Assembly (NCBI GenBank): GCA_964468725.1
Contig: CAYXVU010000030.1
Location: 1-38,161 of the forward strand
Length of the DNA stretch: 38,161 nt
Source: CAYXVU01 sp964468725
GTDB taxonomy: Bacteria; Acidobacteriota; Blastocatellia; UBA7656
Reading direction: 5' to 3'
The position numbers and the translations under genes were made by a program. Positions within the stretch are counted from its first letter, which is position 1. Each line of letters opens with the position of its first letter. Below the pieces are notes generated by a model that ran no database searches, was not told the origin of the DNA, and saw nothing but the letters and a program-made list of their open reading frames with translations. Positions 30,517 to 38,161 of the stretch are shown here, in pieces.

Positions 30517-31991
30517 ATCCGCCGCGCCAGTCCGCGCCTCTTACACCGGTCAAATCATTCTATCACTTTTCGAGTGCCGACATGACAGGGCGAGTTTGTC
30601 AGGGAACCGCTTGCTTCGTCGCCCGTCACCAAAACGAAGCGCGATGGCAACAGGCTTGCGCGCAGACCGAACGTACCTACTGCCTCGGCAGTTGTTTTTC
30701 TGCGCCCGCCGCCGCTAGCGATCTGTCCCGTCCGCCTGTCCATGTCGCTTCGCCGGAGTCAGTCATTCTCCATCGCTTGGCACGCGGCGGCGCGCCGACG
30801 CTCGCACAGTATCAATCGCAAGGCGGCTATCAGGCACTCGAAAAAGCGTTGCGCCAATCTCCGACAGAGATCGTCAGCGAAATCGAAGCCGCCGGTCTCA
30901 GAGGGCGCGGCGGCGCAGGTTTCCCTACCGGCAAAAAGTGGCGTGCAGTCTGTCAAGAACAGGTGGCCACCAAATTCGTCATCGCCAATGCCGACGAAGG
31001 CGACCCCGGCGCGTATGTGGATCGTTCCTTGATGGAAGACGACCCGCACGCCCTCATTGAGGCGCTGACCATCGCCGCCTATGCCATCGGCGCGCAGCGC
31101 GGCTACATCTATCTGCGGCAAGAATATCCGCTCGCGCATACGCGCCTCCGACAGGCAATAGAGGAAGCGCGGCTAGCACATCGTCTCGGCAACGCCATTC
31201 TTTCGCACAATTTCTCGTTCGACATAGAGATCGTTATTGGACAGGGTAGCTATGTTTGTGGCGAAGAAACCGCGCTCCTCAATGCCATCGAAGGCAGACG
31301 CCCGGAAGTCCGACCGCGCCCACCCTATCCAACAACGCACGGGTTATGGGGAAAACCGACGCTCGTCAACAATGTCGAAACGCTCGCTTCGATTCCCTGG
31401 ATCATTCGTCATGGCGCAACCGCTTATCGCGCTCTGGGGTTTTCCCATAGTCGGGGCACGAAAGTCGTCTCGCTCAATTCGCTCTTTCGCCGACCCGGAC
31501 TCTATGAAATCGAATTCGGCATCCCGGTGCGCGACATCGTAGAAAGATTGGGAGGCGGATTGCACAGCGGCGCAATCAAAGGGGTCATCATCGGCGGCCC
31601 GCTCGCCGGAATCATTCCGCCGCACTTATTCGATGTGCGCTTCGGATTCGAAGAGTTGCACGCCATCGGCGCGAGCGTCGGGCATGGCGGGGTGATCGCT
31701 TTCGACCACCAGACTTCCCTAGCCGAATTGCTCCATCACGTCTTCGATTTCGGCGCTTACGAATCGTGCGGCAAATGCACGCCTTGTCGTTTGGGCAGTC
31801 GGCGCATCGAAGAGCTATTCCGCGCCGTCATTGCGGGCGGCAGGCTTCCGGCTTCGGCAATGATCGAACACGAGGAGATCATCGCGGCGCTTGCGGCTAC
31901 GAGTCTGTGCGGACTTGGAACCGGGCTTGCCGAATTCGCGCGCTCGGCAGCCCTGTATTATGCAGAGGAGTTACGAGCATGCTTCGCGTGA
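30513..31991 (+). CDS. fdhB: NAD-dependent formate dehydrogenase beta subunit, NuoF-like (with NuoE-like N-terminus)
   Basis: A 492-residue cytosolic flavoprotein. Residues 25-65 have Cys29-x4-Cys34 and Cys57-x3-Cys61, the spacing of a NuoE-type [2Fe-2S] site. The NuoF-like part follows: FMN-binding GRGGAGFPTGKKW (131-143), ADEGDPGAYVDRSL, the NAD-site CGEETALLNAIEGRRPE, and the [4Fe-4S] motif SCGKCTPCR with a later Cys (SLCGLG). In soluble formate dehydrogenases and hydrogenases this subunit passes electrons to NAD+. The next gene, overlapping by 13 bases, is the formate-oxidising alpha subunit, which fixes the assignment. The start overlaps the DUF5335 stop by four bases. No separate gamma (NuoE) or delta gene is seen in the window. 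Confidence 0.92.
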   Translation: MNPPRQSAPLTPVKSFYHFSSADMTGRVCQGTACFVARHQNEARWQQACAQTERTYCLGSCFSAPAAASDLSRPPVHVASPESVILHRLARGGAPTLAQYQSQGGYQALEKALRQSPTEIVSEIEAAGLRGRGGAGFPTGKKWRAVCQEQVATKFVIANADEGDPGAYVDRSLMEDDPHALIEALTIAAYAIGAQRGYIYLRQEYPLAHTRLRQAIEEARLAHRLGNAILSHNFSFDIEIVIGQGSYVCGEETALLNAIEGRRPEVRPRPPYPTTHGLWGKPTLVNNVETLASIPWIIRHGATAYRALGFSHSRGTKVVSLNSLFRRPGLYEIEFGIPVRDIVERLGGGLHSGAIKGVIIGGPLAGIIPPHLFDVRFGFEELHAIGASVGHGGVIAFDHQTSLAELLHHVFDFGAYESCGKCTPCRLGSRRIEELFRAVIAGGRLPASAMIEHEEIIAALAATSLCGLGTGLAEFARSAALYYAEELRACFA

Positions 31992-34774
31992 CGATCAATC
32001 AACAGGCTTACCAATTTGAAGATGGCATCTCGATATTGGCGGCGCTTGAACGTGTCGGCATCGCGGTGCCGACTTTGTGCCACGACGAACGCTTGCAGCC
32101 GTACGGCGGCTGTCGTCTTTGCATCGTAGATGTGCATCACGCAGCGCGTCCCCTTACCTCGTGCAACACGCTGCTTGCCGATGGCATGCAGATTGAAACG
32201 CATACGCCCGAACTCGAAGCCGAACGCCGGACATTGTTGAAACTCTTAGCGCGCGACTATCCCGCTGCCGCCCGCGCGCGCTTTCCTGACAAACCGTTTC
32301 ATCGCTATCTGCGTGACTATCTCGGCAGCGCGCAGCAAGCAGAAGCGGCGGGCAAGAGAGCAACAGAATCAGGGGACACGATAACGGCAGAGCAGGAGAA
32401 GGAGAACTCAAATAAAGCCGACCGAGCGACCACTTCTCAGGCACAGGCTTCTCCTCCATCCCTTCATCCCTTCCCCTCTTCTGCGCCGTATCAGGACGCG
32501 ACGCATCCGTATATTCGCGTAGACATGCGGCAGTGCATATATTGCTATCGGTGCGCTCGCATCTGCGATGAAGTGCAAGGCCAATTCGTCTGGCAAGTAT
32601 GGCAGCGCGGTGATCGCACGCGCATCTTGCCGGATTCGCATACCACCTTGCTTGACAGTTCTTGCGTCAGTTGCGGCGCTTGTGTTGACACCTGTCCAAC
32701 AGGGGCGCTCGAAGATCAAACGGCTTTCACTCTGCCCGCCCCGCAACAGTGGACGAAGACGACCTGCCCCTACTGCGGTACGGGCTGCGAAATGAATGTC
32801 GGAGTCGCAGAGCAACGCATCGTAACTATCAAACCGGCGCTCGATGCGCCCGTAAGCAAAGGGCATCTCTGCGTCAAAGGCCGCTACGCTTTCGATTTCG
32901 TTCACGCTGCGGATCGGGTCACGAAGCCAATGATTCGTAAAGACGGCGAGTGGGCAGTCGTGTCATGGGAAGCGGCAGTCCGCTACACAGCGGAACGCTT
33001 ACAACAGATTATTGAACAGCACGGCGCGGATAGCGTTGCCCTGCTCGGTTCATCGCGGGCGACAAATGAAGAGAATTATCTGGCGCAGAAATTTGCGCGC
33101 CTCGCTTTGGGTACGAACAACGTAGATTGCTGTGCCCGTGTCTGTCACACGCCGACGGCGGCGGCGATGAAAGCCATGCTCGGAACCGGCGCTGCGACCA
33201 ACTCATTCGACGACATCGAACAGACCCAAGCCATGCCCATCGTCGGCGCGAATCCGACAGAGAATCATCCCATCGTCGGCGAGCGCATCAAGCAAGCCGT
33301 GCGACAGGGCGAGCGCCTGATCGTGATTGACCCGCGCCGCATCGAACTGGCGAGCTACGCCGATATTCATTTGCAACTGCGACCCGGAACCACTGTGCCG
33401 CTGCTCAACGCGCTGGCCTGCGCGATTATCGAAGAGGGTCGTTATGACGACGCTTTCGTGCGCGAGCGTGTCGCCGGATGGGAAGCCTTTTGCGCGTTCG
33501 TCAAAGACTATGCGCCGGAGCGCGTCGCGGAGATTTGCGGTGTCGAAGCTCGACAGATTCGGCAAGCAGCACACCTTTATGCGACAACCAAACCGGCAAT
33601 GAGTTTTCACGGGCTCGGCGTAACCGAACACACGCAAGGCACCGAGGGCGTGATGTGCGTCGTCAACCTCGCTCTGTTGACCGGCAATCTCGGCAAGGTC
33701 GGCGCGGGCGTCAATCCTTTACGCGGACAGAACAATGTTCAAGGCGCGGCGCACATGGGTTGCGATCCGGGCATTCTGACCGGCAGCGTTTCGATCAAAG
33801 ATGCGAAAGCGCAGTTTGAAACGTATTGGGGTGCGACGATTTCGCCAACGCACGGACTGAATCAAATCGAAATGATGGATGCGGCGCGGCGCGGCAGCCT
33901 GAAAGCCCTGTGGGCGATTGGCTACGATGTTTTGTTGAGCAATGCCAACGCCAACGCGACGCACGCGGCATTGCAAGCGATTGATCTGGTCATCGTTCAA
34001 GACCTGTTTTTGAATGAAACGGCGAAAGAGTTCGGCACAGTCTTTTTGCCCGCCTGTTCGTCGTTTGAAAAAGACGGCACCTTCATGAACTCCGAACGCC
34101 GCGTGCAGCGCATTCGCAAAGCCATCGAACCGCTCGGAGAGTCGCAAACCGATTGGCAAATCATCTGCGCGGTCGCTCGCGCGATGGGCAAAAGCGAAGC
34201 CTTCGATTTTCATTCTGCCGAAGAGATTTGGAACGAAGTGCGCGCCGTATGGCCGGACAGTTACGGCATCACCTACTCGCGCATGGAGCAAGCGGGTTTG
34301 CAATGGCCTTGCCCTTCAGAAGATCATCCGGGAACAGAACGACTGCACACTGATGGCTTCTCAATGGGCAAACAAGCCGCATGGCGTTGCATCGCCTATC
34401 AACCGACTGAGGAAACGACGAGCCAAGAGTTTCCCTTTTTACTGACGACCGGGCGCACGCTTTATCAATTCAATGCTGCGACCATGAGCGGGCGCACACG
34501 CAACCATCAACTGCGCCCGACTGATGAATTGCAAATCTGTAGCGCCGACGCAGATAGTCTACATCTCTATGACGGCGAGCGCGTGCGCTTGTGCAGCCGC
34601 TATGGCCAAACCGTGCTGCCCGTGCGGATCCATTCAGCCGTTAAGCGCGGTCAACTCTTCGCAACCTTTCACGATCCGCAAGTATTTTTGAATCTTGTCA
34701 CCAGCCCGCACCGCGACAACCTGGTCAGCGCGCCGGAGTACAAAGTAACCGCCGTGCGAGTGGAAAAAACCTGA
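31979..34774 (+). CDS. fdhA: Formate dehydrogenase alpha subunit, molybdenum/tungsten, Cys-type
   Basis: A 931-residue cytosolic enzyme oxidising formate to CO2. In order: [2Fe-2S] domain (Cys34, 45, 48, 62), a Ser/Ala/Glu-rich linker (about 118-170), two [4Fe-4S] ferredoxin sites (Cys186/189/192/196 and 229/232/235/239), then the molybdopterin domain with its own [4Fe-4S] (Cys263, 266, 270, 298). The catalytic site is VDCCARVCH, with Cys389 where some enzymes use selenocysteine, followed by His390. The His-Cys3 cluster region normally found after the [2Fe-2S] domain in NuoG/FdsA-type proteins reads RDYPAAARARFPDKPFHRY and lacks its cysteines. GAGGAG is 8 bases before the ATG. It is paired with the NuoF-like subunit. 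A chaperone such as FdhD is not in the window. Confidence 0.94.
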   Translation: MLRVTINQQAYQFEDGISILAALERVGIAVPTLCHDERLQPYGGCRLCIVDVHHAARPLTSCNTLLADGMQIETHTPELEAERRTLLKLLARDYPAAARARFPDKPFHRYLRDYLGSAQQAEAAGKRATESGDTITAEQEKENSNKADRATTSQAQASPPSLHPFPSSAPYQDATHPYIRVDMRQCIYCYRCARICDEVQGQFVWQVWQRGDRTRILPDSHTTLLDSSCVSCGACVDTCPTGALEDQTAFTLPAPQQWTKTTCPYCGTGCEMNVGVAEQRIVTIKPALDAPVSKGHLCVKGRYAFDFVHAADRVTKPMIRKDGEWAVVSWEAAVRYTAERLQQIIEQHGADSVALLGSSRATNEENYLAQKFARLALGTNNVDCCARVCHTPTAAAMKAMLGTGAATNSFDDIEQTQAMPIVGANPTENHPIVGERIKQAVRQGERLIVIDPRRIELASYADIHLQLRPGTTVPLLNALACAIIEEGRYDDAFVRERVAGWEAFCAFVKDYAPERVAEICGVEARQIRQAAHLYATTKPAMSFHGLGVTEHTQGTEGVMCVVNLALLTGNLGKVGAGVNPLRGQNNVQGAAHMGCDPGILTGSVSIKDAKAQFETYWGATISPTHGLNQIEMMDAARRGSLKALWAIGYDVLLSNANANATHAALQAIDLVIVQDLFLNETAKEFGTVFLPACSSFEKDGTFMNSERRVQRIRKAIEPLGESQTDWQIICAVARAMGKSEAFDFHSAEEIWNEVRAVWPDSYGITYSRMEQAGLQWPCPSEDHPGTERLHTDGFSMGKQAAWRCIAYQPTEETTSQEFPFLLTTGRTLYQFNAATMSGRTRNHQLRPTDELQICSADADSLHLYDGERVRLCSRYGQTVLPVRIHSAVKRGQLFATFHDPQVFLNLVTSPHRDNLVSAPEYKVTAVRVEKT

Positions 34775-34809
34775 ACCCTCAGCAGCGGAAAGCAAGCGGC
34801 GGTTGAAGG

Positions 34810-37800
34810 CTATCCGATAGACGCTTCGGAATCGGCCCTGACAGTCTCCTCTTCTTCTTCTGCCTCTTCCGCTTCCGGCGGCTCGTGCTGGCGGCGTTCG
34901 CTGAGGTAGTAGAGAATCGGCACTGTCATACGCGAGAGGAGTAACGAAGCGACTTCACCGGCCATCAGCGAAATTGCCAGCCCTTGAAAAATCGGATCGA
35001 AAAGCATCACAGCCGAACCGACGATGACCGCCGCCGCCGTCAACAGCATGGGGCGAAACCGCACCGCGCCTGCATCCACAACGGCATCCGCAAGCGGCAT
35101 CCCCTCGTGCAAGCGCAACTCGATGAAGTCAACGAGAATGATCGAATTGCGAACCACAATTCCGGCTCCGGCAATGAAACCGATCATCGAAGTCGCCGTA
35201 AAGAATGCGCCCATTAGCCCGTGCGCCGGAAGGATGCCAACCAGCGAAAACGGGATCGCCGCCATAATGGCTACAGGCGTCTTGAAGGACTGAAACCAAC
35301 CGACTACGAGGATGTAAATCAGAATCAACACGGCTGCAAAGGCGATGCCCAAATCCCGAAAGACTTCATAGGTGATGTGCCATTCGCCATCCCATTTCAT
35401 TGCCAATTTGTCGGCCAAAAACGGTTGCGTCGCTACATACCGTTCCAGCTCGTAGCCTTCCGGCAACCGCAATTCGTCTAGCGCTTCGTTCAATTTCAAG
35501 ATGGCATAGACGGGACTCTCTTCGTTACCAGCCACATCGCCGGTCACGTAGACAACCGGCATGAGGTTTTTATGGTAGATGCTCGTTTCGGCGCTCTGTT
35601 CTTCGATGCGCACCAGTTCGCCGAGCGCCACTGAATTGCCGCGCTGACCGATGACGTTGATCTGTTTGAGGTCTACGAGGCTCGACCGTTCGGCACGCGC
35701 CAGTCGCAATGCGATGGGCACATCTTCCTTCTCCAGCGGTTGGTGAAGAATGCCGACCTGCGCGCCCGTCAGCGCAATGCGGAGCGTCGCTGCGATCTGT
35801 TCGGCGGTCACACCGTTGAGTGAGGCTTTCGCTTTGTCCACGACAAAGCGAAACTTGCTCTGCTCGTCTTCGACATACCAATCCACATCCACCACGCTGT
35901 CTGTGCGATCAAAGATGTCTCTGATCCGGCGCGCGACTTCGATCTGGCGGGCATAGTCGGGGCCGTAAACTTCGGCTACCAGAGTTTGCAAAACGGGCGG
36001 GCCGGGCGGCACTTCGGCCACTTTGACGCGCGCTGCATGGCGGGCGGCAATCTTCTGAATCTCCGGCCTCACACGTTTGGCAATCTCGTGACTCTGCGCC
36101 GCACGTTCGCCCTTCGGTAAGAGGTTGACTTGAATGTCTGCAACATTCGCGCCGTGTCGCAAAAAGTAATGGCGCACCAGCCCGTTGAAGTTGTAGGGCG
36201 AGGCCGTGCCGACGTACATCTGATAGTCCGTGACTTCGGGCACGCTGCCAAGGTATTGGCCAATATCGCGGGTGACGGCTGCCGTCTGTTCGAGCGTTGT
36301 GCCTTCCGGCAAATCAATGATTACCTGAAACTCGCTCTTATTATCAAAAGGCAGCATCTTTACTTTCACCGCTTTGACGGCAAACAGCGAGACTGACAAG
36401 AGCAGCAAGATGACGACAGCAGTCAGAAACCCGTAGCGCCAGTGCCAGTCGTGAATCAAGCGCCCCATCACCCGGCGATAGAGCAAGGTCAAACGCCCTT
36501 CGCTGCGTTCCGCACCCATATCAGCAAGATGGGCTGCGGGATTGAGCAGTCGAAGACTTGCCCAGGGCGTGACCAGAAAAGCGACAATCAACGAAAAGAT
36601 CATCGCCGCCGATGCGCCCACTGGTATCGGTCGCATATACGGCCCCATCAATCCGCTCACAAACGCCATGGGAATGATGGCGGCTATGACTGTGAAGGTG
36701 GCTAATATCGTCGGATTGCCGACTTCGTCTACAGCTTCGACAGCAATCTCCTGAATTGGTCGCCCGCGATTTTCTGGCAAGCGGTAATGGCGCACGACGT
36801 TTTCCACTACGACGATGGCATCATCAACCAGAATGCCGATTGAAAAGATCAAGGCAAACAGCGTGATGCGATTGAGCGTATAGCCGTAGAAATAAAAGAC
36901 CGCTAACGTCAATGCCAAGGTGACCGGAATGGCCGTCGCCACAATACCCGATTCGCGCAATCCGAGCGCTAGCCATATCAACGCCGAAACGGAGGCAATG
37001 GCGATGAGCATGTGCAATAACAACTCGTTAGACTTTTCGCTTGCTGTCTCGCCGTAGTTGCGCGTCACCTGCACCGCAACCTCCGCAGGAATCAATTGGC
37101 CTTGCAACTCGGTGACTTTTTCGATGACCTGATCGGCGATTTCAATCGCGTTCGTGCCTTTGCGTTTGGCGATGGCGAGGGTGACGGCGGGTAGCGGCGA
37201 TGCAGATTGCCGTAGCCGTTCATCCCTGTGACTGGCAGCCGCGCCGCTGCCGAAAAGAACATAATCGGCAGGCTCTTCTGCGGTGTCGGCAATCTCGGCC
37301 ACATCGCGCAGATAGACGGGGCGATTGTCGAATACCTGAATGACAACGCTGCCAACCTCTTCGGCACTGTGCAGAAAGCCGCCGGTTTCGACGAGAAACT
37401 CGCGGTTGTCGGACGCGAAGCTGCCTGCTTGCAATTGGCGATTCGCTTGCTCAAGCGCTGGCACGATCATCGCCGGAGCAACCCCATAGGCAGCCATGCG
37501 CCCTTCATCGAGGGTTACGCGAATCTGTCGCCGTTGGCCGCCGATGAGTGTAGTTTCCGAAACATCTTTGATCTCTTTGATCTGCTCGTGAACCTGAGCG
37601 GCGATGCGCCGCAGAGTGAAGTGATCGTAACGGTCGCTGGTGAAAGTGAGCGCGAGAATCGGCACATCATCTATCGAACGCGGTTTAATCAGCGGAGGAC
37701 TCGCGCCGGGCGGGATCAGATCGAAGTTGGCAAACATCTTCTGATTGAGCCGCACGATGCTCTCTTCTTCATCCTGCCCGACGTAAAAACGCACGACCGC

Positions 37801-38091
37801 CATCGCTTGACCGGGCGAGGAGGTCGAATAGATGTATTCGACGCCCGGTACTTCCCATAGCAATCTCTCCATTGGTCGGGTGACGCGCTCTTCGACCTCT
37901 TTCGCAGTTGCGCCCGGCATGGCAACGAACACATCAATCATCGGCACGATGATTTGCGGCTCTTCTTCGCGCGGCAGCAGCAGCACAGCACCGACGCCGA
38001 GCAAGATCGCTGCAACAATGATGAGCGGCGTCAAGCGCGACTCGATGAAGGCTCGCGCCAGTCTTCCTGCCATACCGAGTTGCCTGCTCAT
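34810..38091 (-). CDS. RND-superfamily efflux permease
   Basis: A 1093-residue inner-membrane transporter with the two-fold RND layout: helix 1 (RLTPLIIVAAILLGVGAVLL), a large periplasmic loop, helices 2-6, then the repeat. The helix-4 motif GILVDDAIVVVENVVRHY carries the two adjacent Asp residues of the proton relay in AcrB-type pumps; heavy-metal RND pumps usually have a different motif there, so a drug or organic solute is more likely than copper. N-terminal PREEEPQIIVPMIDVFVAMPG is typical of RND permeases. AAAGGG lies 5 bases before the ATG. It is convergent with fdhA (35 bases apart). The periplasmic adaptor is probably encoded upstream, right of the window. Acidic tail: AEEEEETVRADSEASIG. 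Confidence 0.93.
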   Translation of the reverse strand: MSRQLGMAGRLARAFIESRLTPLIIVAAILLGVGAVLLLPREEEPQIIVPMIDVFVAMPGATAKEVEERVTRPMERLLWEVPGVEYIYSTSSPGQAMAVVRFYVGQDEEESIVRLNQKMFANFDLIPPGASPPLIKPRSIDDVPILALTFTSDRYDHFTLRRIAAQVHEQIKEIKDVSETTLIGGQRRQIRVTLDEGRMAAYGVAPAMIVPALEQANRQLQAGSFASDNREFLVETGGFLHSAEEVGSVVIQVFDNRPVYLRDVAEIADTAEEPADYVLFGSGAAASHRDERLRQSASPLPAVTLAIAKRKGTNAIEIADQVIEKVTELQGQLIPAEVAVQVTRNYGETASEKSNELLLHMLIAIASVSALIWLALGLRESGIVATAIPVTLALTLAVFYFYGYTLNRITLFALIFSIGILVDDAIVVVENVVRHYRLPENRGRPIQEIAVEAVDEVGNPTILATFTVIAAIIPMAFVSGLMGPYMRPIPVGASAAMIFSLIVAFLVTPWASLRLLNPAAHLADMGAERSEGRLTLLYRRVMGRLIHDWHWRYGFLTAVVILLLLSVSLFAVKAVKVKMLPFDNKSEFQVIIDLPEGTTLEQTAAVTRDIGQYLGSVPEVTDYQMYVGTASPYNFNGLVRHYFLRHGANVADIQVNLLPKGERAAQSHEIAKRVRPEIQKIAARHAARVKVAEVPPGPPVLQTLVAEVYGPDYARQIEVARRIRDIFDRTDSVVDVDWYVEDEQSKFRFVVDKAKASLNGVTAEQIAATLRIALTGAQVGILHQPLEKEDVPIALRLARAERSSLVDLKQINVIGQRGNSVALGELVRIEEQSAETSIYHKNLMPVVYVTGDVAGNEESPVYAILKLNEALDELRLPEGYELERYVATQPFLADKLAMKWDGEWHITYEVFRDLGIAFAAVLILIYILVVGWFQSFKTPVAIMAAIPFSLVGILPAHGLMGAFFTATSMIGFIAGAGIVVRNSIILVDFIELRLHEGMPLADAVVDAGAVRFRPMLLTAAAVIVGSAVMLFDPIFQGLAISLMAGEVASLLLSRMTVPILYYLSERRQHEPPEAEEAEEEEETVRADSEASIG

Positions 38092-38161
38092 CGTTGCCCT
38101 TTAGCGAATGCGCGCGCCGTCGGCTATCGTCGCGGCGGTCAACGCCGTCCTGACCTATTTC

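Noticed and set aside
32520..34774. Selenocysteine formate dehydrogenase
   Set aside because: The active-site codon encodes Cys389 and there is no in-frame TGA at that position.
38101..38161. 3' end of an RND adaptor gene on the minus strand
   Set aside because: The frame ending at the TAA at 38101-38103 meets a TAG 18 codons earlier, and the visible piece is too short to recognise.

Overview
The window is GC-rich, gene-dense bacterial chromosome. The mix of gene families suggests Acidobacteriota (possibly a Blastocatellia-like lineage): a DmsE/MtrA decaheme cytochrome with an MtrB/PioB barrel, DUF5335 and BCAM0308 proteins, a CopA with YHS domains, and several small Cys-rich exported proteins. 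This placement is inference from gene content; there is no rRNA or marker tree here. No tRNA, rRNA, CRISPR array, insertion sequence or phage gene was found.

Layout. (1) 1-3677: the 3' end of metH (cobalamin and activation domains), a CDGSH iron-sulfur protein on the minus strand, and an APC-type amino-acid permease. (2) 4327-12435, all minus strand: a copper-handling block. Read in its own direction it is a small Cys/His exported protein, a TolC-family outer-membrane channel, a two-domain multicopper oxidase with a fused heavy-metal-binding domain, a CopA Cu+-ATPase with two YHS and two metal-binding domains, a small HD-type (p)ppGpp-hydrolase-like protein, another Cys-rich exported protein, and an extreme Cys-Cys-repeat exported protein. 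(3) 13119-14494: three small conserved genes of unknown function, each with a strong CAGGAGGT ribosome site, closed by a perfect 13-bp hairpin.

(4) 14983-28135, all plus strand, is the highlight: a dense electron-transfer locus. It encodes a decaheme MtrA/DmsE-type cytochrome and its MtrB/PioB-type outer-membrane barrel, citrate synthase, a monoheme cytochrome c, and then two copies of a Rieske / cytochrome b / nine-heme cytochrome c module, separated by an 18-heme membrane-anchored cytochrome. I count 47 CXXCH haem sites in five proteins. The two cytochromes b differ: the second has all four haem-ligand histidines and a PEWY quinol-site motif, while the first has Arg at one ligand position and PLWF in place of PEWY. 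I infer a route between the quinone pool and the cell exterior, through the bc-like complexes, the periplasmic multihaem proteins and the MtrAB conduit. Its direction (extracellular respiration, or oxidation of an external donor such as Fe(II)) cannot be read from sequence.

(5) 28428-34774, plus strand: a DksA/TraR-type zinc-finger protein, a BCAM0308-type zinc protein, a phosphoribosyltransferase joined in frame to DUF5335, and an NAD-linked formate dehydrogenase pair (NuoF-like beta subunit and Cys-type molybdenum/tungsten alpha subunit). Formate oxidation could supply NADH. (6) 34810-38091, minus strand: an RND efflux permease whose upstream partner lies off the right edge.
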